Notes under the pieces: generated by a model | Database searches by the model: none | The model's input: only the letters and a program-made list of their open reading frames with translations | Told to the model about the DNA's origin: nothing | Made by a program: the position numbers and the translations under genes | Source of the DNA: Nanobdellota archaeon | GTDB lineage: Archaea > Nanobdellota > Nanobdellia > Woesearchaeales > GCA-2686295 | DNA: 5,030 nt | Reading direction: 5' to 3' | Assembly: GCA_018812505.1 (NCBI GenBank) | Contig: JAHJDK010000232.1 | Coordinates: forward strand, 1-5,030 | Shown here: in pieces, positions 1 to 5,013 of the stretch | How the letters are laid out: each line of letters starts with the position of its first letter | How positions within the stretch are numbered: the first letter of the stretch is position 1

Positions 1-699
1 TATTATTATATCTGAATTTTTTTCGTCTGCAATCTCTTTTATTTTCAACAAGTATTCTCTTACTTTATCCTGATTTTTCTTTATGCACTCAAATTCTTTC
101 TTGTTTTCCTCATCGATGCATTCGTTGTTGATCTTTCTTAGCTGGTATAGTTGTTTGTAGATGATTGATTTAGTAATCATTGTTTCAAAGAATTCGCTTG
201 GCTCAGAATCATACGCTTTTAGGTTCATGACTTGGTAATATGAGTTTTTCTCCTTTATAATATAATTTGCTGGTCTGAAGTCGTTGAAGAAGAACTCTAA
301 TATTATGACTTTTGGGTTGTATGAAATATTTTTCAGCATTTTATACTCGTAGTACGTGTTGTATCCTCTTACAGCCATGTTTATTACTTCCAATCTTTCA
401 TCTTTTTCAGCTAGTCTTTCTGAAAATGTTTTGTTAGTGCAGAATCCTTCTGCAACAGAGTCTCCCAGCACTAAAATTGCTTTACTTTCATCCATTAGCT
501 TGATGTTTGATAGTCCTTTCCTGGTCCAGCCTATTGATTCTGAATAAATTATTATTGAATCGTCTTTAACCTCTCTTATTAAGTCGTCGTAGTTTATCAC
601 ACCAATTTTTTCAAGTGCCAATAACATTAGTTCTGTGAGGATAACTGCTATGATGATGATTGATGTGAAGAATAGTATTTTCTTGATAATTCCTTTCAT
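1..699 (-). CDS. Membrane-anchored SGNH/GDSL-type hydrolase, N-terminal part (cut by window edge)
   Basis: The frame is open for 233 codons from ATG at 699 to the left edge, so the C-terminus is missing. Residues about 5-28 form one hydrophobic helix after a lysine-rich start, so this is probably a signal anchor with the enzyme domain outside the cell. SGNH motifs are visible: block I VLGDSVAEG, with Ser81 as the expected nucleophile; a block II-like INMAVRGYNT, with Gly112; and block III EFFFND, with Asn139. The block V Asp-x-x-His would lie beyond the edge. Family members hydrolyse or transfer acyl esters, often on surface glycans or lipids; the substrate here is unknown. Cys194 and Cys205 bracket a charged insertion and could form a disulfide outside the cell. 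An in-frame TAG at 702-700 directly precedes the ATG, so no longer in-frame start is possible. There is no Shine-Dalgarno sequence, and a TATA element about 27 nt upstream suggests a leaderless mRNA. The superfamily call is firm; the exact family is not. Confidence 0.85.
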   Translation of the reverse strand, partial: MKGIIKKILFFTSIIIIAVILTELMLLALEKIGVINYDDLIREVKDDSIIIYSESIGWTRKGLSNIKLMDESKAILVLGDSVAEGFCTNKTFSERLAEKDERLEVINMAVRGYNTYYEYKMLKNISYNPKVIILEFFFNDFRPANYIIKEKNSYYQVMNLKAYDSEPSEFFETMITKSIIYKQLYQLRKINNECIDEENKKEFECIKKNQDKVREYLLKIKEIADEKNSDIII

Positions 700-720
700 C
701 TATAATTTTTATGTTTGTAG

Positions 721-733
721 ATATTTAAAATAT
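721..733 (-). promoter_or_regulatory. TATA box of the SGNH hydrolase gene
   Basis: On the minus strand this reads ATATTTTAAATAT, preceded by the A-rich AAAACAA expected of a BRE. It is centred 28 nt from the ATG at 699, the spacing of a leaderless archaeal promoter. The 13-mer is itself a perfect palindrome (ATATTT, one base, AAATAT), so direction is set by the flanking BRE rather than by the box. The call rests on composition and spacing alone in an AT-rich region. Confidence 0.55.
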
Positions 734-821
734 TTGTTTTTAGAAAACTTTTTGTAGTTAATTATTTGACTTCATTATTCTTGTTGATTGTTGAGTATAT
801 GATTTATTTCAAATAGCAAAA

Positions 822-833
822 GCTTATATATTA
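822..833 (+). promoter_or_regulatory. BRE/TATA promoter of the 61-residue basic protein gene
   Basis: The sequence GCAAAAGCTTATATATTA spans positions 816-833, with the TATA core CTTATATA at 823-830. It is centred about 29 nt before the ATG at 856, which places the transcription start at or next to the start codon. No Shine-Dalgarno match lies between the box and the ATG. This is a close match to the canonical archaeal arrangement of a purine-rich BRE followed by TTTATATA. Confidence 0.7.
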
Positions 834-855
834 ATTAATAACAACTATTTGTTAA

Positions 856-1041
856 ATGGCTAAAATTCATACAAAAGCAAAGAGGAAAGTGACTTCCAAA
901 AAGAGAGCTAGAAATAGGGCTGTTAGACCAAAAACTTTCAGGACAGAGGAGTCTGCTAAGAAGTATGCTGAGTTGAAAGGTCTTAAGAGTTATAAGTTAG
1001 TCAGAATAAGTGATAAAAAAATTAAGGTTGTTCTTGAGTAA
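856..1041 (+). CDS. Small highly basic protein of unknown function (61 aa)
   Basis: I do not recognise a named family with certainty. The 61-residue product has 22 Lys/Arg against 5 Asp/Glu. Residues 1-30 are an almost uninterrupted basic tail that starts MAKIHTKAKRK and is probably disordered. Residues about 31-43 (EESAKKYAELKGL) look like an amphipathic helix, followed by two likely beta strands (SYKLVRIS and KIKVVLE). A basic tail plus a small alpha/beta core is typical of ribosomal or other RNA-binding proteins, so a ribosome-associated role is a reasonable inference. The opening loosely recalls archaeal S15 but then diverges. It is probably a real gene: it has a strong BRE/TATA promoter at leaderless spacing, an in-frame TAA at 853-855 that fixes the ATG, and coherent protein composition. 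Its codons end mostly in T or G, like the downstream UPF0182 gene. It appears monocistronic, because the next gene has its own promoter. Confidence 0.75.
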   Translation: MAKIHTKAKRKVTSKKRARNRAVRPKTFRTEESAKKYAELKGLKSYKLVRISDKKIKVVLE

Positions 1042-1082
1042 AATACTGTTTTCGAATTATAATCTTAAAATTCTTAATTAAT

Positions 1083-1120
1083 CAAAGACAAAAATAAATT
1101 TTAGTAATTAATGGTCTTTG
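1083..1120. repeat. 7-bp perfect inverted repeat upstream of the UPF0182 promoter
   Basis: CAAAGAC at 1083-1089 and GTCTTTG at 1114-1120 are perfect complements separated by 24 nt. The right arm ends 14 nt before the TATA box at 1135. The arms have more G/C than their surroundings. The pair could bind a regulator or lie in the 3' end of the upstream transcript. The long loop makes a stable hairpin unlikely. Chance occurrence cannot be excluded. Confidence 0.3.
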
Positions 1121-1130
1121 GAATTTACAC

Positions 1131-1142
1131 AAACTTTATATA
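1131..1142 (+). promoter_or_regulatory. BRE/TATA promoter of the UPF0182 gene
   Basis: AAAC followed by TTTATATA (1135-1142) is a textbook archaeal BRE/TATA element, centred about 27 nt before the ATG at 1165. The transcription start is therefore expected at or within a base or two of the start codon, giving a leaderless mRNA. No Shine-Dalgarno sequence is present between box and ATG. This separates the gene transcriptionally from the upstream small basic protein gene. Confidence 0.75.
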
Positions 1143-1164
1143 TGTTCCTTGATTAACTTTATTT

Positions 1165-3867
1165 ATGGGTGTTGCTAAGAATTGGAAGGGAGTAACTATT
1201 CTAGTGATTTTATGGTTTGCTATTCTATTTTTATCCAGCTTTTTCGGTTTGATAACTGATTTTCTTTGGTTTAAAAATTTAAGCTTTGAAAAGATTTTCT
1301 TGATTTCTTTACAGGCTAAGATTGTGTTGTTCTTGTTGACGTTCATACTTTTCTTCTTGTTTGTGATTTTTAACTTCTGGATTTCTTCCAAGCTGCAGAA
1401 GTCTTTGACCCCTTTCAAGCTTAAGCTAATGGTTTCTTTGGTCGCTTCTTATTTTATAGGAACTGTTTCTTATAATAAGTGGTTCACGGTTTTGCAGTTC
1501 TTTAACAGGACTTCTTTCAATTTATTGGATCCAATTTTCCTGAAGGACGTCTCTTTTTACATTTTTTCATTACCGTTTATATTGGCTGTTTGGGGTTTCT
1601 TATTTGCAACTGTTTTCTTGACTTTGATTTTGGTTGCTTTGGATTATCTTCAGTCTTTCATCGTTAATCTTTTTAGACAGCGGCAATTTAATAATGATTT
1701 AAAAATTGATTTTCAGGTTCCTAAGCTTAAGAAGAGTGTTTTGACTCACTTATCGTTTTTAGGTTCTCTGACATTTTTGTTGTTCGCTGTCAGGCATTAT
1801 TTGTCAAGGTTTTCAATCATGTATTCTGAGAAGGGTATAGTTGTTGGTGCTGGTTATACTGACGTGGTTGCTTACCTTCCAATTATTAAGTTCTTGATGA
1901 TTTTAGCGATAGCAATTGCTGTCTTGTTCATTTTATGGGTTGTTTTCTTTTCTAATAATAAGAAGCTTAAGAAGAGGCACATAATTTTATCTGCGTTGGT
2001 TATTTACTTGGTTGCGTTCTTTGTCGGGCCTACTGTTATTCCTGGCATAGTTCAGTCTTTGAAGGTTTCTCCAAATGAGATTAATCTTGAGAAGCCTTAT
2101 ATTGAGAATAATATTAAGTTCACAAAGATTGCTTATGGTCTTTCAGATGTTGAGGAGAAAGATTTTGATGTTCAACTTTCCATAACTCCTGATGTTTTGG
2201 AAAAGGCTTCTGATACTATGGATAATGTTCGGTTGTTGGATTGGAGACCTTTGACCCAGACTTATAAGCAGACTCAGGAGATTAGGTTGTATTATGACTT
2301 GTCAGGTATTGATATCGATCGTTATGACATTGATGGAAAATATACTCAGGTAATGATTTCTCCTAGGGAGATGAATCAGAATCAGATTGCTGAGAACGCT
2401 AAGACTTGGGTTAATATTCATATGGTTTACACTCATGGTTTTGGAGTTGTGATGAGTCCTGTTAATAGCGTTACTAAGGAGGGTTTGCCTAATTATTTTA
2501 TTCAGGATATTCCTCCGGTTTCAAAAGTTGATGAGCCTTCATTGGATATTGATAAGCCGCAAATTTATTATGGTGAAAAGGACAATCAGTTTGTGTTTGT
2601 AAACACCAATACCAAAGAGTTTGATTATCCTAAGGGCAGCACTAATGAGTATATTCATTATGATGGCAAGGGTGGTGTGAAGCTTGATTCATTTATCAAG
2701 AAGTTATTCATGGCTATTAGGTTTGCTGACATAAAGATTTTATTATCTTCGGATGTGCACGATGAGAGTAGAATTATGTTTGATAGGGATATCAGGACGA
2801 GAATTTCAAAGATTACTCCTTTCCTTGAGATGGACTCTGATCCTTACATGGTTATAAGTGAGGGCAAGCTTTTCTGGATTCAGGATGCTTACACTGTTTC
2901 TAGTAATTTTCCTTATTCTGAAAAATATGGTTTGATTAATTATATCAGGAATTCTGTCAAGGTGGTTGTTGATGCTTATGATGGAACTGTTGATTACTAT
3001 GTTATTAATCCTGAAGATCCTTTAATCCAGACTTATGTCAAGATTTTTCCTAAGCAGTTCAAGTCTTATGATTTGATGTCTGCTGACTTGAAGAAACATA
3101 TCAGGTATCCTGTTGATTTGTTTAAGGTGCAGTCGGATATTTATAATAATTATCACATGAATGACCCAACTGTTTTTTACAATAAAGAGGATGCTTGGCA
3201 GATTCCTTTTGAAGTTTATGGTACTGGTCAGAAGGTTAAGGTTGAGCCTTATTACATTATTATAAAGCTTCCTGGTGAGGAGAAGGAGGAGTTTGTGCTT
3301 ATGACTTCTTTCACACCTATTAGAAAGGATAACATGATTGCTTGGATGGCTGCTCGTTCTGATGGAGATAATTATGGTAAGTTGTTGTTGTACAAGTTTC
3401 CTAAGGAGAAGTTAGTTTATGGTCCTTTGCAGTTGGAAGCGAAATTTGATCAGGATTCTGAGATTTCTCAGCAGTTAACTCTTTGGAGTCAGCAGGGTTC
3501 TAGTGTTACTAGAGGTAACTTGCTTGTTATTCCTATTGATAATAGTATTTTATATATTGAGCCGCTGTACATTCAGGCAGAGCAGGGTCAGCTTCCTCAG
3601 CTTAAGAGAGTGCTTGTTTCTGATGGTGAAAGGGTTGTGATGGAAGAATCTTTAGAATTGGCTTTGAATGCTTTGTTTGGAAAGGCTAAAGATAAACCTG
3701 TTGTCAATAGTGATGGTGGTGATAGTGAAGAAGTTAAATCAACTCAGGATTTGATTAAGGAAGCTCAACAGTATTATGATGCTATTTTAGAATCCATGGG
3801 TGAGGATTGGCAGGCTTTTGGAGAGAACTTTGATAAGCTTGGAATTGTTTTGAATAATTTGAATTGA
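1165..3867 (+). CDS. UPF0182 family (COG1615) membrane protein, full length, 900 aa
   Basis: This matches the UPF0182 family (PF03699) over its whole length; no biochemical function is established. About seven membrane helices lie at residues 11-30, 48-74, 86-104 (weak), 131-160, 192-212, 240-262 and 272-291. Lysine/arginine-rich loops (for example 161-191 and 263-271) alternate so that the N-terminus is inside and residues 292-900 face outside. Family signatures in this domain include PYIENNIKFT near 311, LLDWRPLTQTY near 357, IRLYYDLSGIDIDRYDIDG near 373, YTHGFGVVMSPVN at 422, SRIMFDRDI near 535, NYIRNSVKVVVDAYDGTV near 592, NMIAWMAARSDGDNYGKLL near 723, and GNLLVIPIDNSILYIEPLY near 784. 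A short acidic linker (842-860) leads to the C-terminal helix typical of the family. An in-frame TGA at 1150-1152 and no ATG between fix the start. There is no sign of truncation. The family is better known in bacteria, so ancestral transfer is possible, but codon use matches the neighbouring plus-strand gene. Confidence 0.95.
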   Translation: MGVAKNWKGVTILVILWFAILFLSSFFGLITDFLWFKNLSFEKIFLISLQAKIVLFLLTFILFFLFVIFNFWISSKLQKSLTPFKLKLMVSLVASYFIGTVSYNKWFTVLQFFNRTSFNLLDPIFLKDVSFYIFSLPFILAVWGFLFATVFLTLILVALDYLQSFIVNLFRQRQFNNDLKIDFQVPKLKKSVLTHLSFLGSLTFLLFAVRHYLSRFSIMYSEKGIVVGAGYTDVVAYLPIIKFLMILAIAIAVLFILWVVFFSNNKKLKKRHIILSALVIYLVAFFVGPTVIPGIVQSLKVSPNEINLEKPYIENNIKFTKIAYGLSDVEEKDFDVQLSITPDVLEKASDTMDNVRLLDWRPLTQTYKQTQEIRLYYDLSGIDIDRYDIDGKYTQVMISPREMNQNQIAENAKTWVNIHMVYTHGFGVVMSPVNSVTKEGLPNYFIQDIPPVSKVDEPSLDIDKPQIYYGEKDNQFVFVNTNTKEFDYPKGSTNEYIHYDGKGGVKLDSFIKKLFMAIRFADIKILLSSDVHDESRIMFDRDIRTRISKITPFLEMDSDPYMVISEGKLFWIQDAYTVSSNFPYSEKYGLINYIRNSVKVVVDAYDGTVDYYVINPEDPLIQTYVKIFPKQFKSYDLMSADLKKHIRYPVDLFKVQSDIYNNYHMNDPTVFYNKEDAWQIPFEVYGTGQKVKVEPYYIIIKLPGEEKEEFVLMTSFTPIRKDNMIAWMAARSDGDNYGKLLLYKFPKEKLVYGPLQLEAKFDQDSEISQQLTLWSQQGSSVTRGNLLVIPIDNSILYIEPLYIQAEQGQLPQLKRVLVSDGERVVMEESLELALNALFGKAKDKPVVNSDGGDSEEVKSTQDLIKEAQQYYDAILESMGEDWQAFGENFDKLGIVLNNLN

Positions 3868-3871
3868 ATTC

Positions 3872-3899
3872 TTTTTTTAGATTAATAGTTAATATTTTT
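3872..3899 (+). terminator. Poly-T terminator of the UPF0182 gene
   Basis: A run of seven T (3872-3878) begins 5 nt after the stop codon, and a run of five T follows at 3895-3899. There is no GC-rich hairpin. Archaeal RNA polymerase terminates on oligo-T tracts without a stem, so this fits a plus-strand terminator. The tract fills most of the 34-nt gap to the convergent HTH gene. It offers nothing equivalent to the minus strand, where it reads as oligo-A. Confidence 0.6.
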
Positions 3900-3901
3900 A
3901 A

Positions 3902-4177
3902 TTATAGTTCAAAGTCTTCTATAAATCCTTTTATCATCTTGTATTTTTCGATGTACTTGAATCCTTTATCTGTTAGGGTGTAGAATTTTTTGTTTTTCTT
4001 ATCTGCTATCTCTTTGACTAGTTCTTTTTCTAGCAGTTCTGTTATGTATTCGCTGAAGCTTTGCGATGAAAGGTTTGATTTTCTTAGTAATGGTGTTGGT
4101 TTTATTGAGTTCTGGTTTTGCACGACTATTTCTAAGATGTCATGTATAACCTCTAGTTTATCTCTTTTCTTACTCAT
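3902..4177 (-). CDS. Winged helix-turn-helix DNA-binding protein, HTH_45 type (91 aa)
   Basis: This is a small predicted transcriptional regulator of the archaeal winged-helix type (PF14947, COG3432). Helix 1 is at residues about 6-20, helix 2 at 27-33 (PTPLLRKS) and the recognition helix at about 38-50 (SQSFSEYITELLEKE). The wing spans 53-68, ending FYTLT, and leads into the family hallmark TDKGFKYIEKYKMIKGF. The last helix (69-90) probably makes the dimer. The whole protein is just the DNA-binding domain plus this helix, with no ligand or kinase domain. It is the second gene of a unit, 32 nt after the 7TM gene. An in-frame TAA at 4180-4178 fixes the ATG, and GAGGG lies 6 nt before it as a weak ribosome-binding site. 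A near-palindrome covers the TATA-like sequence in the gap, which suggests autoregulation. The target genes are unknown. Confidence 0.88.
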   Translation of the reverse strand: MSKKRDKLEVIHDILEIVVQNQNSIKPTPLLRKSNLSSQSFSEYITELLEKELVKEIADKKNKKFYTLTDKGFKYIEKYKMIKGFIEDFEL

Positions 4178-4183
4178 TTAAAA

Positions 4184-4188
4184 CCCTC
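4184..4188 (-). promoter_or_regulatory. Weak ribosome-binding site of the HTH gene
   Basis: On the minus strand GAGGG stands 6 nt before the ATG at 4177. Four bases (GAGG) match the complement of the archaeal 16S 3' end. Together with the short distance to the upstream gene, this supports translation from a shared mRNA, though a leaderless transcript from the local TATA-like element is also possible. Confidence 0.45.
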
Positions 4189-4190
4189 AT

Positions 4191-4212
4191 TATCTAATTA
4201 TAAAATTAGTTA
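4191..4212. promoter_or_regulatory. Near-perfect palindrome on a TATA-like element; candidate operator of the HTH gene
   Basis: CTAATT (4194-4199), ATAA, AATTAG (4204-4209) is a perfect 6-bp inverted repeat. It extends to 9-bp arms with one mismatch (4193/4210). Its centre coincides with a minus-strand TTTTATAA, about 25 nt before the ATG at 4177, where a leaderless TATA box would lie. A winged-helix dimer bound here would block TBP, so autorepression is a reasonable inference. The outer edge overlaps the stop codon of the 7TM gene (4212-4210). The site is AT-only apart from two C/G pairs, so chance is possible. Confidence 0.4.
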
Positions 4213-4887
4213 TTTCAGCCACTTGACTACTTTGTAATATATTATTATAAACACTGTTAACGATATTATTTGTAGTGTTGATTTTATCTCAGGAGCAAAC
4301 ATCCATCTTGGGGATATTATCCACATATTCATAATCCAAAAAATGAATATTAATAGGTATAATACCTTTGCTTGTGAAAACCACTTCTTCTTTTTTTGGT
4401 GTGAGAACATGCTTGTTACAACTGCTATTAGTAATAGTATTATTTGCAAGTATAACATTAGTGTGTGAGATTGTGTTAGAAAAACAATTATTGATAGTGT
4501 TAATGCTATTATGTGTCCGATTATAATCATCACTTTATTATTGATTTTTTTCCATATTGTGCTGAAGACAAGGTATAATATTCCTATAGAACTTAGATAT
4601 CCCATTATCAGTAATACTATTGGAAATATGAATCTTCTTGGAATAAAGGCATCAAAGAATGTCATAGTGGAGAATTGTATTATTTCAAACAAGAACCTTA
4701 TCAGGTATGCTATTCCGAATAAAAGAAATGCATCCCTAAAATACATTATACCTTTGTGTTTGGTTAAATTGTATGCTTCTTTTGTTTTTAAGTATATTAG
4801 TAAGCATATGATAAATACTATTAGTGTGTATGTTATTTCTGGAATAAACATTAATGGGTTAAAAAAGTGGTGTTGTGGCATTGGCAT
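4210..4887 (-). CDS. Seven-transmembrane protein of unknown function, upstream partner of the HTH regulator (225 aa)
   Basis: I do not recognise a named family. Seven hydrophobic helices are visible at residues about 13-33, 49-70, 87-110, 118-137, 142-161, 173-192 and 203-221, with almost no soluble domain. Basic loops at 34-48, 111-117 and 162-172 (with KKKK), plus the C-terminal KWLK, point to an N-out, C-in topology like that of 7TM receptors and sensor domains. The last helix has no rhodopsin-like mid-membrane lysine, so a retinal protein is not supported. The short outer N-terminus contains two adjacent His (MPMPQHHFF). The best-defined cytoplasmic stretch, KTKEAYNLTKHKG, then MYFRDAF, may be useful for searches. 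Translation starts from a good Shine-Dalgarno sequence, and an in-frame TAA at 4899-4897 limits the start. The second Met (residue 3) is an alternative start. Being co-directional and 32 nt from the HTH gene suggests a sensing or membrane-stress role, which is inference only. Confidence 0.82.
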   Translation of the reverse strand: MPMPQHHFFNPLMFIPEITYTLIVFIICLLIYLKTKEAYNLTKHKGIMYFRDAFLLFGIAYLIRFLFEIIQFSTMTFFDAFIPRRFIFPIVLLIMGYLSSIGILYLVFSTIWKKINNKVMIIIGHIIALTLSIIVFLTQSHTLMLYLQIILLLIAVVTSMFSHQKKKKWFSQAKVLYLLIFIFWIMNMWIISPRWMFAPEIKSTLQIISLTVFIIIYYKVVKWLK

Positions 4888-4890
4888 ATT

Positions 4891-4896
4891 ATCACC
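4891..4896 (-). promoter_or_regulatory. Shine-Dalgarno sequence of the 7TM gene
   Basis: On the minus strand GGTGAT stands 3 nt before the ATG at 4887. All six bases complement the archaeal 16S 3' end (AUCACC). This is the clearest ribosome-binding site in the window. It implies that this gene has a 5' leader, unlike the plus-strand genes and the SGNH gene, which look leaderless. Confidence 0.7.
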
Positions 4897-4933
4897 TTAT
4901 TATTTTATATTATTTAAATGTTTAGACATATTG

Positions 4934-4943
4934 TTTATAAAAA
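4934..4943 (-). promoter_or_regulatory. Probable TATA box of the 7TM-HTH unit
   Basis: The minus strand reads TTTTTATAAA here, centred about 51 nt before the ATG at 4887. Usual archaeal spacing would start transcription near 4912, leaving a leader of about 25 nt that contains the GGTGAT site. A second AT-rich box, ATTTAAAT at 4912-4919, is at leaderless distance but would leave the Shine-Dalgarno sequence at the extreme 5' end or outside the mRNA, so it is less likely. Confidence 0.45.
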
Positions 4944-4951
4944 ATGTGGAC

Positions 4952-4969
4952 TTATAATGTACATTTTAA
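4952..4969. promoter_or_regulatory. 18-bp near-palindrome upstream of the 7TM promoter
   Basis: TTATAATGT/ACATTTTAA forms two 9-bp arms with one mismatch around a perfect 10-bp core, AATGTACATT (4956-4965). It is centred about 22 nt upstream of the proposed TATA box, where an archaeal activator or repressor could bind. Its half-sites do not match those of the palindrome at 4191-4212, so the two sites need not share a regulator. Confidence 0.35.
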
Positions 4970-5005
4970 CTTCTTCCTGTTTATAAAGAAAAATGTTTTT
5001 TATGA

Positions 5006-5013
5006 TTTTATAA
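5006..5013 (+). promoter_or_regulatory. Possible TATA box of a plus-strand gene starting just beyond the window
   Basis: The plus strand reads TTTTATAA here. At the 26-29 nt spacing used by the other genes in this window, a leaderless start codon would fall at about 5036-5039, outside the sequence. The neighbouring gene would then be divergent from the 7TM gene. In such AT-rich DNA this is weak evidence. Confidence 0.2.

Larger units (their letters stand above)
4932..4996. repeat. Imperfect direct repeat of a TATA-containing motif
   Basis: TGTTTATAAAAAATGT (4932-4947) and TGTTTATAAAGAAAAATGT (4978-4996) share the first 10 bases and the last 6, and differ by a 3-nt insertion. Both carry TTTATAAA, so the repeat may represent two tandem promoter elements or two binding sites flanking the near-palindrome at 4952-4969. 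The remaining bases up to 5030 hold no convincing gene. Confidence 0.3.

Noticed and set aside
356..547. A 63-codon open frame on the plus strand
   Set aside because: It lies opposite the SGNH motifs GDSV and RGYNT, and its translation shows no coherent domain or promoter.
1042..1082. A terminator after the 61-residue protein gene
   Set aside because: The longest T run is four bases (1050-1053) and there is no hairpin, so a specific terminator cannot be supported.
831..1112. TTAATTAAT-like strings at 831-839, 1074-1082 and 1105-1112
   Set aside because: They are low-complexity AT strings with no consistent distance to the promoters, and are expected in intergenic DNA of this composition.
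1125..1418. A 97-codon open frame on the minus strand
   Set aside because: It is antisense to the start of the UPF0182 gene and would cover that gene's promoter. The lysine/asparagine-rich translation is what the complement of T-rich membrane codons gives.
1723..1976. The 14-mer AAGCTTAAGAAGAG occurring at 1723-1736 and 1963-1976
   Set aside because: Both copies encode Lys-Leu-Lys-Lys in cytoplasmic loops just before membrane helices of UPF0182. The repeat is explained by the positive-inside rule and shared codon preference.
3990..4181. A 63-codon serine/phenylalanine-rich open frame on the plus strand
   Set aside because: It is antisense to the HTH gene, which matches a known winged-helix pattern over its full length.
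4210..4887. Possible microbial rhodopsin identity of the seven-helix protein
   Set aside because: The helix count and topology fit, but helix 7 (203-221) has no mid-membrane lysine for retinal attachment, and the proton-transfer residues of helix 3 are not seen.
4511..4957. A 148-codon open frame on the plus strand, antisense to the 7TM gene
   Set aside because: It overlaps a convincing seven-helix protein that has a good ribosome-binding site. The plus-strand frame has no TATA box or Shine-Dalgarno sequence at its start, and its apparent hydrophobic segments are the complement of the real ones.
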